A DNA stretch of 64,000 nt from Phycomyces blakesleeanus NRRL 1555(-) (lineage: Eukaryota > Mucoromycota > Mucoromycetes > Mucorales > Phycomycetaceae): positions 306,816 to 370,815 of the forward strand of contig NW_017265170.1 of assembly GCF_001638985.1 (NCBI RefSeq), read 5' to 3'. Position numbers and translations under genes: made by a program. Below, one piece after another: positions 34,364-45,784 of the stretch (the first letter of the stretch is position 1; the number at the start of each line of letters is the position of its first letter). Below the pieces are notes generated by a model. It worked only from the letters and a program-made list of their open reading frames with translations. It made no database searches and was not told where the DNA came from.

Positions 34364-36744
34364 TTAATGGCCGTGTCCATCATCTTCGGGGTTGCCTCGC
34401 TGATCAGGCAGGACTTTGATAAAATCGTCAATTCTCAGAATAGCAATGGCAGCCTCAGTAGCACTCTTGAGAGATTTGATTTTTGACATCGAAGGTTCCA
34501 AGACACCTGCCTTAAGGTTGTCTCGGACAGAGCCGTTGATCAATTCAAGACCATAATACTTGAGGACCCGCTTGCGCTCATCAGCAGTGTCGTTCAAGGC
34601 AGCGTTGTGGTAAGCACGCAGCTTTGAAACCAATTCAGTTGAATCTATTAAATCAAGGTGTCAGATAAAAATAAATCAGTAGATTCATTCTTTCCCTTTC
34701 TCTTTTTTTTTATCCGCTTGTCCCATATCTATCTGACTTACCTTTGGCAGCATTAACAGCTAAAGTCTTGGGAATAACTAAAAGGGCATTAGCATATTCA
34801 GCAATAGCCAATTGCTCACGCGAAGCCTAAACAAACCCATTCCTCAGAATATTAGATAACCATTGCATATATCTAGACATACTGTTTTTTTTTTTTACTT
34901 ACGACACTAGTAGCAAAGTTCTCGAGATAGATACTCAGGGCGGACTCTACTGCACCACCGCCAGGCACGACACTGTTGCTCTCCAAAGTACGCTTGACAA
35001 CACACAATGAATCGTGCAACGATCTCTCCATCTCATCCAACATGTAGTCATTAGCACCACGGAGAATGATTGAAGCAGAGTTCTGGATCTTGGTGCCCTT
35101 TACGAGCAAGCACTCATCATCCGAAATGCGCTCCTGAACAACCTCGTCCGCATGACCCAAGTAAGAAGCCTCAAAGGTCTCTTCGCCTTCCAGGTTAGCC
35201 AATGAAGAAATGAAGGTAGCGCCAGTGGCTTTGGCAATACGCTTCAGATCCTCCTTTTTGCAACGACGGACAGCCATTGCACCAGCCTCAACAAACAGCT
35301 TGAGGCACATGTCGTCAATACCCTTTGTTGTCATGATAACATTGGCACCAGTAGCCAGGATCTTTTGGATACGTTCGGTAGTGATTCCAATCTCTCTATA
35401 AGAAAAAGAAAAAGAAATACCGTTCATATCAGCTTTCACAATCACTATATTCTACATTTTAATGAAGAAAATAAAGAAAGCCTAGAATGATAGCACCAAT
35501 ATAAAAACCCTCAGACCTATATATATATATATATATATAACAGTACCTTTTGCGAATATCTTCAAGCTTATCGGGATCATCGACAACAATGTTGACACCA
35601 AGGTGCATGCGTGCCTTTTGAAGGTTCATGTCCAAAACTGCAATCTTTGCATTGATGATACGAGTCTTCATGGCCTGAGAAGCGACTGTGCAATTGATAG
35701 CGTAACCGCGGACAAATACAGACTCGCGTCCAGACTTTCCGTGGGCTTTAAGAATGTTGACAGCCTTGACGGGGTACTTGGTTTCACCACGACCGTTGGT
35801 AGATTTTACGGCCAAAATAGCTTCTACTGCGAGATTGGCAAAGAAATCCGAATCACTAAATACAAAGACATAAGTTTACACGTTTAGATATGAAAAGAAA
35901 AAAAAAGAAATATGAAACAACAAGAGTAATAATAAATAAATGAACCCCCAACAGCACAACACAAGTATATGAGTGTTTTACTATATAATATATATATATA
36001 CAGCTAATATACTTACGAGCCAATGATTTTGGAACTCATTGAGGTCTTGGCAGCATTTATCAAACACTCTTTTCCAAGTGTGTCTACCTTGACAGCCATC
36101 TGATCCGCAATAAATTTGCAGGCTACCTTGGATGCAAGACGGTAGCCAGTAATAATGGTTGTTGGATGGATCTTGTTCTTAACAAGCTCGTTGGCGCGCT
36201 TCAAGAGTTCGGCAGCAATAATTACAACAGAAGTTGTACCATCACCAACCTCGCGATCTTGCTGCTGAGCAAGCTCTACCAAAACTTTTCCAGCAGGGTG
36301 CTCAATCTCTAATAATTGTAAAATAGTAGCACCATCATTACTAATTGTGACATCCTATAACCAAGAAAAAGAAAGAAAAAAAAACATAAAAATAAGTTGA
36401 GTACACCTCATCACGGACTTTGGCTTCTTATTTATATATGTATCTTTTAATTCCTTTTCTTTTTGCAACTTACACCAATCTCATCCACCATCATCTTGTC
36501 AAGTCCAACAGGGCCAAGGGAACTCTTGACAATATTAGCAATTGATGCAGCCGCGAGTACTTTTTTTTTAAAAAATGAAAATAAAAGAAAAAGTAAAATT
36601 GAGTAATTGAGTTAATGTCTGAATGTATATATGTATATATATATATATATGCGTGTATATGTTACCATTGCTGGCTCGTACGTCTTGGCCTGTGGTGCGT
36701 TCACCTCCTAAAAAGAGATTTGAATTGGCTTCTCTTTGGAACAT
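34364..36744 (-). CDS. TCP1: Chaperonin CCT subunit alpha (TCP-1)
   Basis: Seven exons on the minus strand, 36744-36666, 36559-36474, 36354-36017, 35855-35547, 35395-34903, 34826-34742 and 34644-34364, join in phase to 556 residues, the usual CCT1 length. It opens [11 protein letters not shown], then [20 protein letters not shown] and [20 protein letters not shown], the alpha-subunit signatures, and the ATPase motif [15 protein letters not shown]. The apical domain and the hinge [14 protein letters not shown] follow. The C-terminus is acidic and His-ending (DDGHGH). CCT is the hexadecameric cytosolic ring that folds actin and tubulin. Its start lies about 870 nt from the divergent eRF1 start, so the two may share regulatory DNA. 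Confidence 0.96.
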
Positions 36745-37448
36745 GGTGATGACAGTTGATGAATGATGAATATATATTTAAAAAAAAAAGCGTAACTTTT
36801 CAGTTGCGTCTCAGAACAAATTCATTCACGTTACTGTCAGAGAAAAAGTCACGGTGGGGAACACACGTTTCTAAATGAGGAAATGAACCATTGCGTACAG
36901 CCCTTTTGACAGGACAATGTCGCAAGGTAAGGCAAATGTAGAGTGACTGGTAGTGTAGCGTAAATGTAAATGTAAGTGCGAGTGCAAGCTCAAGTTTGAG
37001 TTTAAGCGTGAGTATATGGACTGAGTAATGAAACATTGAAGGGTGACTTCACAGCAAAATCACTCTGGACTAGATTTCTTTCGCCTTCTTTTCTTTTTTG
37101 ACGTGTAAATAATATTAAGATGAGCAGTATTATATATACGTAACGAGTCTTAATTGTTTTGAAGCATTTGTAATTGGTAAAGAGGAAGCAATAAGCCTTA
37201 CTTTATTTAAAGCCTTTTCGAATTCCATATAACACACACACATACACACACAAAAATCAAAATCCAAGATTCCCTGTTCACATGCAGGAAATTCAAGCTT
37301 GGATTTTACTATAATTTATTTTCAAAGTCAGAAGCACCTTTTTTTTTAACACTTCTTTAATTTCAATAGCTTAATCTCACCCTTACTTTTATTTTTATAT
37401 AAATATATATATATATTAGTTCAACTACTTAGTGTATTGTACCTGAAA

Positions 37449-37456
37449 TGACGTCA
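37449..37456. promoter_or_regulatory. CRE-type palindrome between CCT alpha and eRF1
   Basis: TGACGTCA, the full consensus for CREB/ATF-type bZIP factors, lies about 160 nt upstream of the eRF1 start in the region shared by two divergent housekeeping genes. Binding is inferred from the motif only. Confidence 0.45.
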
Positions 37457-37616
37457 ATACAAGTTACAAGTGACTGTGAGACTGATATAGTCTTGGGAAA
37501 CCATGTCGTTTTTGTTTGAAACCTTTTAGTTTTGTTAATTTTTTGTTCGTTTTATCCCCCTTTATATATATATATATATATATTCGTTTTTTTTTGAACA
37601 TTTCAAAAACTTGAGT

Positions 37617-39418
37617 ATGACCGTTGAAGACAACTCAGACCAGAACATTGAGATCTGGAAGATGAAGAGACTCATAAAGAGTCTAGAGGCAGCCCGAGGG
37701 TAAACCAATACTTTCAACTAATATATCTATATAAAGGAGTAGTGGTAGTGGTAGTAGTGGTGGTATTGATACCTGAAACTCCAACATATCATCCTTAACC
37801 TAAATTTCAACTCGAGCTTCTTTTTCTAGAAACGGTACCTCTATGATTTCCCTTATTATTCGTAAGTTTGGACCTCTGGATACTATATTACGACCAAAGA
37901 GTCTCGATTATTAGTATTAGTATTATTATTATTATTTCTTGCTTATGTGCACACAACACAATACATATTTAAAGCACCCAGGGACCAGGTCTCCCGCGCA
38001 GTCAAAATGCTGGCTGATGAATATGGCACTGCATCCAATATCAAGTCCCGTGTGAATCGTCTCTCTGTATTGTCGGCAATCACATCTACTCAACAGCGCC
38101 TTAAGCTCTACAATAGAGGTAAGAGAGAGAGAGAGAGGAAAAAATACACAGTCAAACCTTGTTGTGTTATGTTATGCTATGCTATAAAACTTACCATCTA
38201 TTTTTAAAACCAAAAAAAAAAGTACCTGAGAATGGCTTGGTGGTTTATTGTGGCACGATTGTTACAGATGAAGGCAAAGAGAAAAAGGTCAATATTGATT
38301 TTGAGCCTCACAAGCCCATCAACACCTCTCTCTATCTTTGCGACAACAAATTCCATACCGAGGCACTGTCCGAGCTTCTGGAGGCAGATGCCACATTTGG
38401 TTTTATCGTGATGGATGGCAACGGTTCTCTTTTCGGTACGCTTTCTGGAAACACGCGCACCGTGATCCACAAGCTCCAGGTTGATTTGCCCAAAAAGCAT
38501 GGACGAGGTGGCCAGTCTGCCCTTCGTTTCTCTCGTCTGCGTGACGAGAAGCGCCACAACTACGTTCGCAAGATTGCCGAACTGGCCGTCAATTTCTTTG
38601 TCAGCGCTGACAAGGTGAACGTGGCCGGCCTAGTGTTGGCTGGCTCGGCTGATTTCAAGACCGAATTATCACAGTCAGATCTGTTCGACATCCGTCTGCA
38701 GGCCAAGGTGGTCAAGGTGGTCGATGTGTCGTACGGTGGCGAAAACGGGTTTAATCAGGCGATCGAACTGTCGTCCGATGCACTGTCAAATGTGAAATTT
38801 GTCCAGGAAAAGAGATTGATCCAGAACTACTTTAACGAGATCTCTCAGGATACCGGAAAGTACTGCTTTGGAGTCGATGACACTCTGAAGGCCTTGGAGC
38901 TTGGTGCAGTGGAGAGTCTGATCGTGTGGGAAGATCTTGAAACGAATCGGTATGTCCTGCGCGACATCGAAGGCGTGGAGCATATCATCCATCCGACAAA
39001 GCAAGAGGAAAAAGGCCGAGAGTTTCTTCAGGACAAGTGCGCCGAGGCAGCCCCCAACTCGGAAATGGAATTGATTGAAGTCAAGCCATTGTTGGAATGG
39101 TTTTCTGAAAAATACAAAGATTTTGGTGCTACACTTGAGTACATCACCAACCGCTCCCAGGAAGGATCTCAATTTGTGAAAGGATTCGGTGGCATTGGTG
39201 GAATTCTCAGGTAATATATATGCGTCTAACTTTGTTTTTTGCTTTCAGCAACAGATACATGTAATACATTATTAAAGGCCTGTTGACTAACGATATATTA
39301 TATTATATTATATTGTATGTATATCTTTTGGTGGTGGTTTGATGGTCACAGATATCGTGTTAACTTTGAAGCGCTCACGTATGAATCCGATGAATTTTAC
39401 TCTGATGAAGATTTTTAG
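37617..39418 (+). CDS. SUP45: Eukaryotic peptide chain release factor eRF1
   Basis: Five exons, 37617-37699, 37830-37861, 37975-38118, 38223-39210 and 39352-39418, join in phase to 437 residues, matching eRF1. The N domain has [13 protein letters not shown], the stop-codon-reading motifs [11 protein letters not shown] (NIKS near 60) and YLCDNKF. The M domain has the universal GGQ in [13 protein letters not shown] (near 181-183), whose Gln positions water for peptidyl-tRNA hydrolysis. The C domain binds eRF3 and ends in the usual acidic tail ([12 protein letters not shown]). The protein recognises all three stop codons in the ribosomal A site. Exon 2 is only 32 nt. The third intron ends in an A10 run before its AG. 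Confidence 0.97.
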
Positions 39419-41656
39419 CATACCCCAACCCCAAAAGTACTCTTATCCCTAAACCCCCCCATAATGGTGCTGTCAAGGCTTGAGGGAAGCCATTAAATGA
39501 AATAAAAACAGCTTAATAATCACTTGATAAAATGTTGTTTCAAGACATCATTTTTATCAACCAAGAAAATGAACAGATCCTTTGCTAGTTAATCAGTCTG
39601 GTTGACATCTGATGACATAACAAAAAGAGGTAAAGAAAGATCATGACAAGCAAAAAGATAGAATAACCTGCTTGGCACAGCAATACTTTTGTGATTACTT
39701 GTTCCTGGCATTTAAAAGAAGAAAAACTCCCCTTTTGGTTGATAATTTTGTGCAGCAAAAAGTAAAGAGAGCATGTAGTACAAAACACAGACACATGTAC
39801 AAACAATGCCAATATGGTTATGCAATATGAAGAAAGAAAGAAATTCAAGACTGGTTAGATTATACAGACTGCTTAAATCCCTGATAAATCACCAAAAAAA
39901 AAGAATTACCAGTGGCTCATCCTATAAAATAATCATCATACAGACGGAGTACATGGGCCGCTTTTGATGAGCCTTTTCTTTATATATAAAGGCAAGACAC
40001 TCGTAATACCTCTTTATAACAAGCTAACTCAACAAAGAGGAGTGAAGGAGTAGTGGTGGTAGTGGTGGTTACATCTCAACATCCAACTACATGTGATACA
40101 CTTGTGACGTAAGCATGGCATCTATTCACGATCAATCAAGCCTAGTGCGCAGCAAATTTTCCTATCACATCAGGATCTAATTGAACGTAGCAGCAATTGG
40201 GCAAGCCATAACCACCTTGTGGGATGTCAAATTTTTACTGCTTAACATTCATCATTATTCAATACTGTCGAAATCATATCATATTTTTATTATTTTGAAA
40301 GACATTTTATATATATATATAAAAAGGCTGTTTTTTATAATGATTTCAAATTAAATAAATACATCAACCTTCCCAAAGAAGTCTTGTCAATGACATACTA
40401 CAGTATGTTTTATCCCAATATCTTAGTTCCGCTCAAACAAACGTCAAATCGTGCACGAGCTTACTATTTGTTTTAACTTCCTCCTGAAAAAAAAAACAGG
40501 TCCTATCTAAACTGATCAGCTTATATATATATATATATATTCTAATAAACAATTAATGGATGAATATCAAGGCACAAATACAAATTATCTTTTCGTAGCA
40601 TTCGATTGGAAGTGGGGAGAAGCACACCGATATTAAATGAGTTTTACTTACTCATTAACTAAAAAAAGAATTGGAATTGGAATTGTAAACAGGGCAATTA
40701 ATATAGATTGATGGAGCATTGACCATGGTTATTCTGTACTACGATCTCTGTTTCATACTAGAAGATCATACATTCGAATAAGCACAGATAATTAATTAAT
40801 TAAATAAATGAATAAATATAAAAAGACCATTATGGTCATCTAGAGATACAAAACCGTATTATGAAAGCCTGGAACTATCATTTGATTATTACCTATATGA
40901 TCCATTAAAGAAAGAAAGAAAAAAGATGAATGTTCCAAGTTGATCTAAAATTTACACTCGTCTCAAACAAAACTTCTCTCAAGTCAAGACCAATAGGTAC
41001 AATATATTTTCTTGATTATTTTATACTTGAGATTGACCAATTTATTGGTATAAACATGACTATGGTATATAAGATTGGAAAATTAATTAAATCGCCATAT
41101 AAAGTAATTAAAAGAAGTTCGACCTGTAACTAAAAAAAAAAAACATACACACAAATTAAATCGAAATTTGTATTATATAAAGATATGATTCACTGTGTAT
41201 AATCTTTATGAACTAGTAAGAAAAAGATAATGGCCTCTTTGCTTATATAGATACAGTGCTAAATAGATAGGATTAGACCAATTCATATATTCTATTTATG
41301 GTTGTTTTCTTCTATTTTGTCTTGATAAATAAATCAATAACCATGGATACGGGATAGACGATATGAGGTAAAGGCAGTATGTTTTATATCTCCGACATGA
41401 ATATCAGATTTTTTTCTTTTCTTTCTGTCATGAAGTCAGCGCAGTTGCCTATAATAGAAAAATAAAGAGACCATTCAAAGAAAGAAATGATGTAATGAAA
41501 ATATAGTGTATAAGAAAGATATTTTATTATTATAATTATTATTTTTGGTTTTTTACTTCTTCTACTACTACTACTTCTTCTTATTTCATTCCTAATTATT
41601 TTGTAATTTCCTTTATTTTCTTTTCAATATTATCGTAGCAATCCCTTTATATCCTT
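39419..41656. other. Intergenic region, no gene seen
   Basis: About 2.2 kb between eRF1 and the kinase gene. AT-rich, with TA runs at 40308-40320 and 40522-40540 and C-runs just after the eRF1 stop. The only ORFs are short and of biased composition. Confidence 0.55.
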
Positions 41657-43980
41657 ATGCAAGATCTTAATGACGATAGACGTATTAGTGAAGCTCACAA
41701 CAGATTTCGCAATGATAACAACAGCAACAGCAACAGCAGCAATAATAATATACCACTCTCAACACCAAATACCTTTGTTACCGCACAGTCATACTCAATG
41801 AATAGGTCTTCGGCAGACTCGCTCTTATCCTCTACACACTCTATCAGTACACCCCCGACTCCAACTCTGTCCTCAACCCCGATTCATACAAAGGACATGG
41901 CCGCCAACATTACTATACAACCTCCTACTCCTCCAAGTCATCAAAGACCTTCCCGCTCTCCGAGTCCTTCAAGTACTCCAAAACCCCCAAACCCTCCGAC
42001 TCACGAAATCGAAGAGACCACACCCCGGCCTTCAGTACATCGTACAGGAACGATCGGAGCGTCTGTCTGTCTAGAAGATACAGAGACAGAAGGGCGACCA
42101 AGCATATACCTTTTTATTTTTGTAAACCCGCTTTCTGGAGATCGCAAAGGCAGTGATCTGATCAACCTCCCGATTCAGCACTTTCGATTACGTCGGTTAC
42201 CTCAAGTGCAGGTCGAGATCCACAATATTCTCGATGATGATGATCGATTGGCTGGTCTGGAGCAGATCAAGCTAATCGAAGGTATGGTAAAGTCTGGCCA
42301 AATTCCCAGTATTCCGCCTCAAGAAGATGAAGAAGATAATGATGAAGAGAATAGTCCTCTTGAGACAGCCTCAGGAAAAACTTCAGGAGAAACTTCAGGA
42401 GAAGCTTCGGGTAGCTTGGGTCGAAAATCGACCAAGAAATCATCATCATCAAAATCTTCCAGAAAAGCATCTATGAAAGCATGTCACAAGACATCTACTC
42501 GAGCATCTCGTCGATCCTCACGGAAATCCGACCAGACCTTAAAGCTAACCAAAAGTGAACCCGAGGGATTAGGAAGACTGAGCAGTGCGGTGCGTACCCG
42601 TCAGATTCATGTGTGGAGTGCTGGTGGAGATGGAACGGTGATGAGTGTTTTTGAGTTATTGGTTAGCCATTCTGTTGATCTTGATCTTATATTTTTTTCA
42701 TGTAAGTATTATTATCATTGTTAATTTAATTAATTCTGTCATTTTTATTTAACCTTTTTTTTTAAAAAAAAATGTAGGTATTCCATTTGGAACTGGTAAT
42801 GATTTCAGTCAAGTACTTGGATGGGGCCGTACTTTACCCAACAAAGACATTCTTGGCTCTAGACTACACAACCTAGAGATGCTTGTGACCGAACGCCTGG
42901 AGAACTCTGATGCGGCTCGGTTGGATATCTGGCAAGTTGACATGGTCGCACATAAATCCGGATATGTGAGACAATCGGGCCCAGAACGGGATGACGGGCA
43001 TGATGTAGCAGAAATAAAGAACTCCCAAGAAGATCACACAACAATGATCCGCAAGATGTCAAACTACATGTCGATTGGCGTACAAGGTTATGTCGGCAGT
43101 GGGTTTGAGGACCACCGGGCCGGAAAGCGTCTGATGAACATGTTTGTCTATGCCACCGAAAGTTCAAAGTGGGTCTTCTTTCGTCACTTCCCGCCAGTCA
43201 CACGTTTCATTGAGTCGATCGTCAAGGATGGCAAGACGGTTCTCAAGTGTCCTCCACCGCCATCAATTGCAGGCGACTTGCCCAAAGACAGTCAAGAAAA
43301 TAGTAATGTGTCAGGCACAGGCGAGAAAATACCCATTATGACAAAGCATCCGATTGATTTTGTTATTCAGAACATTCCTCACATTTGGTATGTCCACTAC
43401 ATGTATATCTTAATAATAATATTATTATTTTTATTAATATTATTATTTTTCTAGGGGACGTGAAGTTGATTTATGGGGTGAGGCTGAGTCAGGGCTTGAG
43501 GTTGTGGAAGACCGGTCAGGACCTACAGACCCAAGCACATGGAATCCACAGCTAGCAAATGACGGCAAGATGGAAATCATGGTGATTGATAATCTGTTCA
43601 GCTACTTTAAGAAGCTGGCAAACATACGAAGCCATGTATCTCGAGTTGGGCAATTTGAGACCAAATTTGAGATCCATTTCCGATCTCCTCATGAAGAGAA
43701 GGAAGGCAAGAAAGGTACAGAAAGCAACAGATCGTTATGGGCAACGGTCAAGAAGCGTATCATGGACATCAAGAAAAACAAATACGAAAAGAACAACATT
43801 GTGTGTATTATGTGCGACGGTGAATTCTACACCATCAAGGACCCCAAGGTTCTCAAATTCAATCGGTTTGCACAGATCTGGACTCTTGGCCGAAGTGATG
43901 AGGTATCGCAAGGAAGGCTGGTGGCAGATGAGTTGACGCAAGAGAAAGTCTTTCCTCACCAAAAGCAAGAATCACCTTGA
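41657..43980 (+). CDS. Diacylglycerol kinase
   Basis: Three exons, 41657-42701, 42778-43387 and 43455-43980, join in phase to 726 residues. Residues 1-150 are Ser/Thr/Pro/Asn-rich and look disordered. The DAGK catalytic domain begins FIFVNPLSGDRKGSDL (about 155) and contains the nucleotide-binding SAGGDGTVMS (about 320). IPFGTGNDFSQVLGWGRTLP comes straight after intron 1. Between the first two motifs lies an unusual Ser/Lys/Glu-rich insert of about 100 residues (repeated SGET/SGEAS, then KSSSSKSSRK). The accessory domain follows with MSIGVQGYVGSGFEDHR and NDGKMEIMVIDNLFSYFKK. The enzyme converts diacylglycerol to phosphatidic acid using ATP at membranes. No C1 zinc fingers or membrane segment are visible, unlike many animal DGKs. 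Sphingoid-base and ceramide kinases share the fold but lack LGWG-type motifs. Confidence 0.88.
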
Positions 43981-44028
43981 GCACAATAATGCTTTCTAAA
44001 TTATATTTCAAAATATGTGTAATACCTA

Positions 44029-44064
<36 letters not shown>

Positions 44065-45018
44065 CATTTTTACATTATACCGCTACAACTTATTTTCTAA
44101 TACTTGTTGAACTCTATCAATGTATTTGTTCCCTGTGTATATATATATATATATCAACTTGCGGGGAAGTATTGACCAACGGACTTGTTGCTTTAAACCC
44201 AAAGGAAAAGAAACCCCTATCTGTATCACCATTCTGAAAATACTATGATTTGGTATTAAGCTTGTTATTGGTGCACGCACTTGAATTGAAAGCGTACTAT
44301 AGATAAAGTATATATATATAAAATAAATAAATAAAAGATGAATTCTGTTCAAAATAATAATTATAATAGAAACGAACAAATTTCTCGTGGGTAGGACATG
44401 AATTCAGTGGTTAATTATAAAGCTATATTGATACTTGTTTTTATTGCCTACAAGTTATATGCTATATATCTGTATTTGTTTGCAAAGTGAATAGTACTCT
44501 ATGTATTTTTTTTTATTTATTTTTTTGGTTTTTCCTTAAAGCAGTTTGATTAATATATCTCTATCTGCCTGACCTTTTGGGCAAGTGTTAAGGGTGTAGA
44601 TCAGGCAGTACATATATAGAGTTCTGTTGGGGGTGAATATCAAAACACATATATATATATATATATTTGGCTTTTGAATTCATGTAGTACTTGTTCTTGC
44701 TATATGTATATAATCCTTTGAGAACAAATAATCGAGACATTCTTTTTTATTACTATTATTATTATATATTGTCTAGCGTGTATATGTGGGGGGTGTGGGT
44801 GGGCTGTAGTTTTGTGCTACCTTGATAATTTATATCTTATTTTTTTTACTCCACTTTTTCCCCACTAAAAATAAGCTCTAAAAAGAAATTTTGTACAAGA
44901 TTTGTATAGGATTTGTATAGGATTTGTACTACTGACCGTTTTGTAGTTCCGAATAGGCTCTTTATTTCTTTCTTTCTTTCTCTGTGCATATATACCTATA
45001 TACCTATATACATATTCA

Positions 45019-45056
<38 letters not shown>

Positions 45057-45339
45057 GTATGTATATTTGGGCCATGAACATCTTGTAAGAACCCCTTTAT
45101 ATTACATGCCTTTGTTTATTTCCTGGTACCAAAAAATAAATAAAAAAATATTATTGGGTTTAAAGTGTAACGATCTATAAAGAGCTCCCAATGGATTGGT
45201 AAGACAGAAAAATAATAAAATTATTATTATTATTTTAAAAGTGTATTGGTTACAGACATGTATTCTCCAAAGATTTTTATCTATCATTAAATGGTAATTG
45301 AGATGTGGGGTTTCAGGTAACCTACCCATACAATTGTCA
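43981..45339. other. Intergenic region, no gene seen
   Basis: AT-rich with a (TTA)n array at 44029-44063 and TA/TATG arrays at 45015-45064. Holds the 3' UTRs of two convergent genes. ORFs are low-complexity. Confidence 0.55.
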
Positions 45340-45753
45340 TCAGTTACCCGTCCCATCATCCGTGGCATCGCTGTCATAATCAGCCGGTCTCTCTGATTCA
45401 GATTTGGCCATATGATGACTATCATTAAAGCTGTAACTGTAGCTGTGATTATTGGTGTGGCTATAACTATAACTATCATGCACGGTAGACAATTCAGTGT
45501 TTGTAAAAGAGCGGGATAAAGGCACATGAGGTACAGAAGGTGCAGAAGGCGCAGGAGGTACATTAAAAGATGTCTGATTATCTCTGAAATCACTTCCATC
45601 GTCCGTCGCGTCACTGTCATAATCGGTCTCCTTTGTGTCTCTAGTATAAAATGAAGGCTAAACAAATAAACCCTTCCACCCGGTAAGTACGACAACAGGA
45701 AAAAAACACACACACACAGAAACAGTAGAAATAAAGAAAGTGTTCAATGGGAA

Positions 45754-45784
<31 letters not shown>

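Noticed and set aside
45102..45713. 203-codon minus-strand ORF overlapping the last exon of the 45-49 kb gene
   Set aside because: Its translation is hydrophobic and irregular; the overlapping frame gives a sensible acidic sequence with a duplicated DYDSDATDDG and better fits the upstream exons, although the junction remains open.
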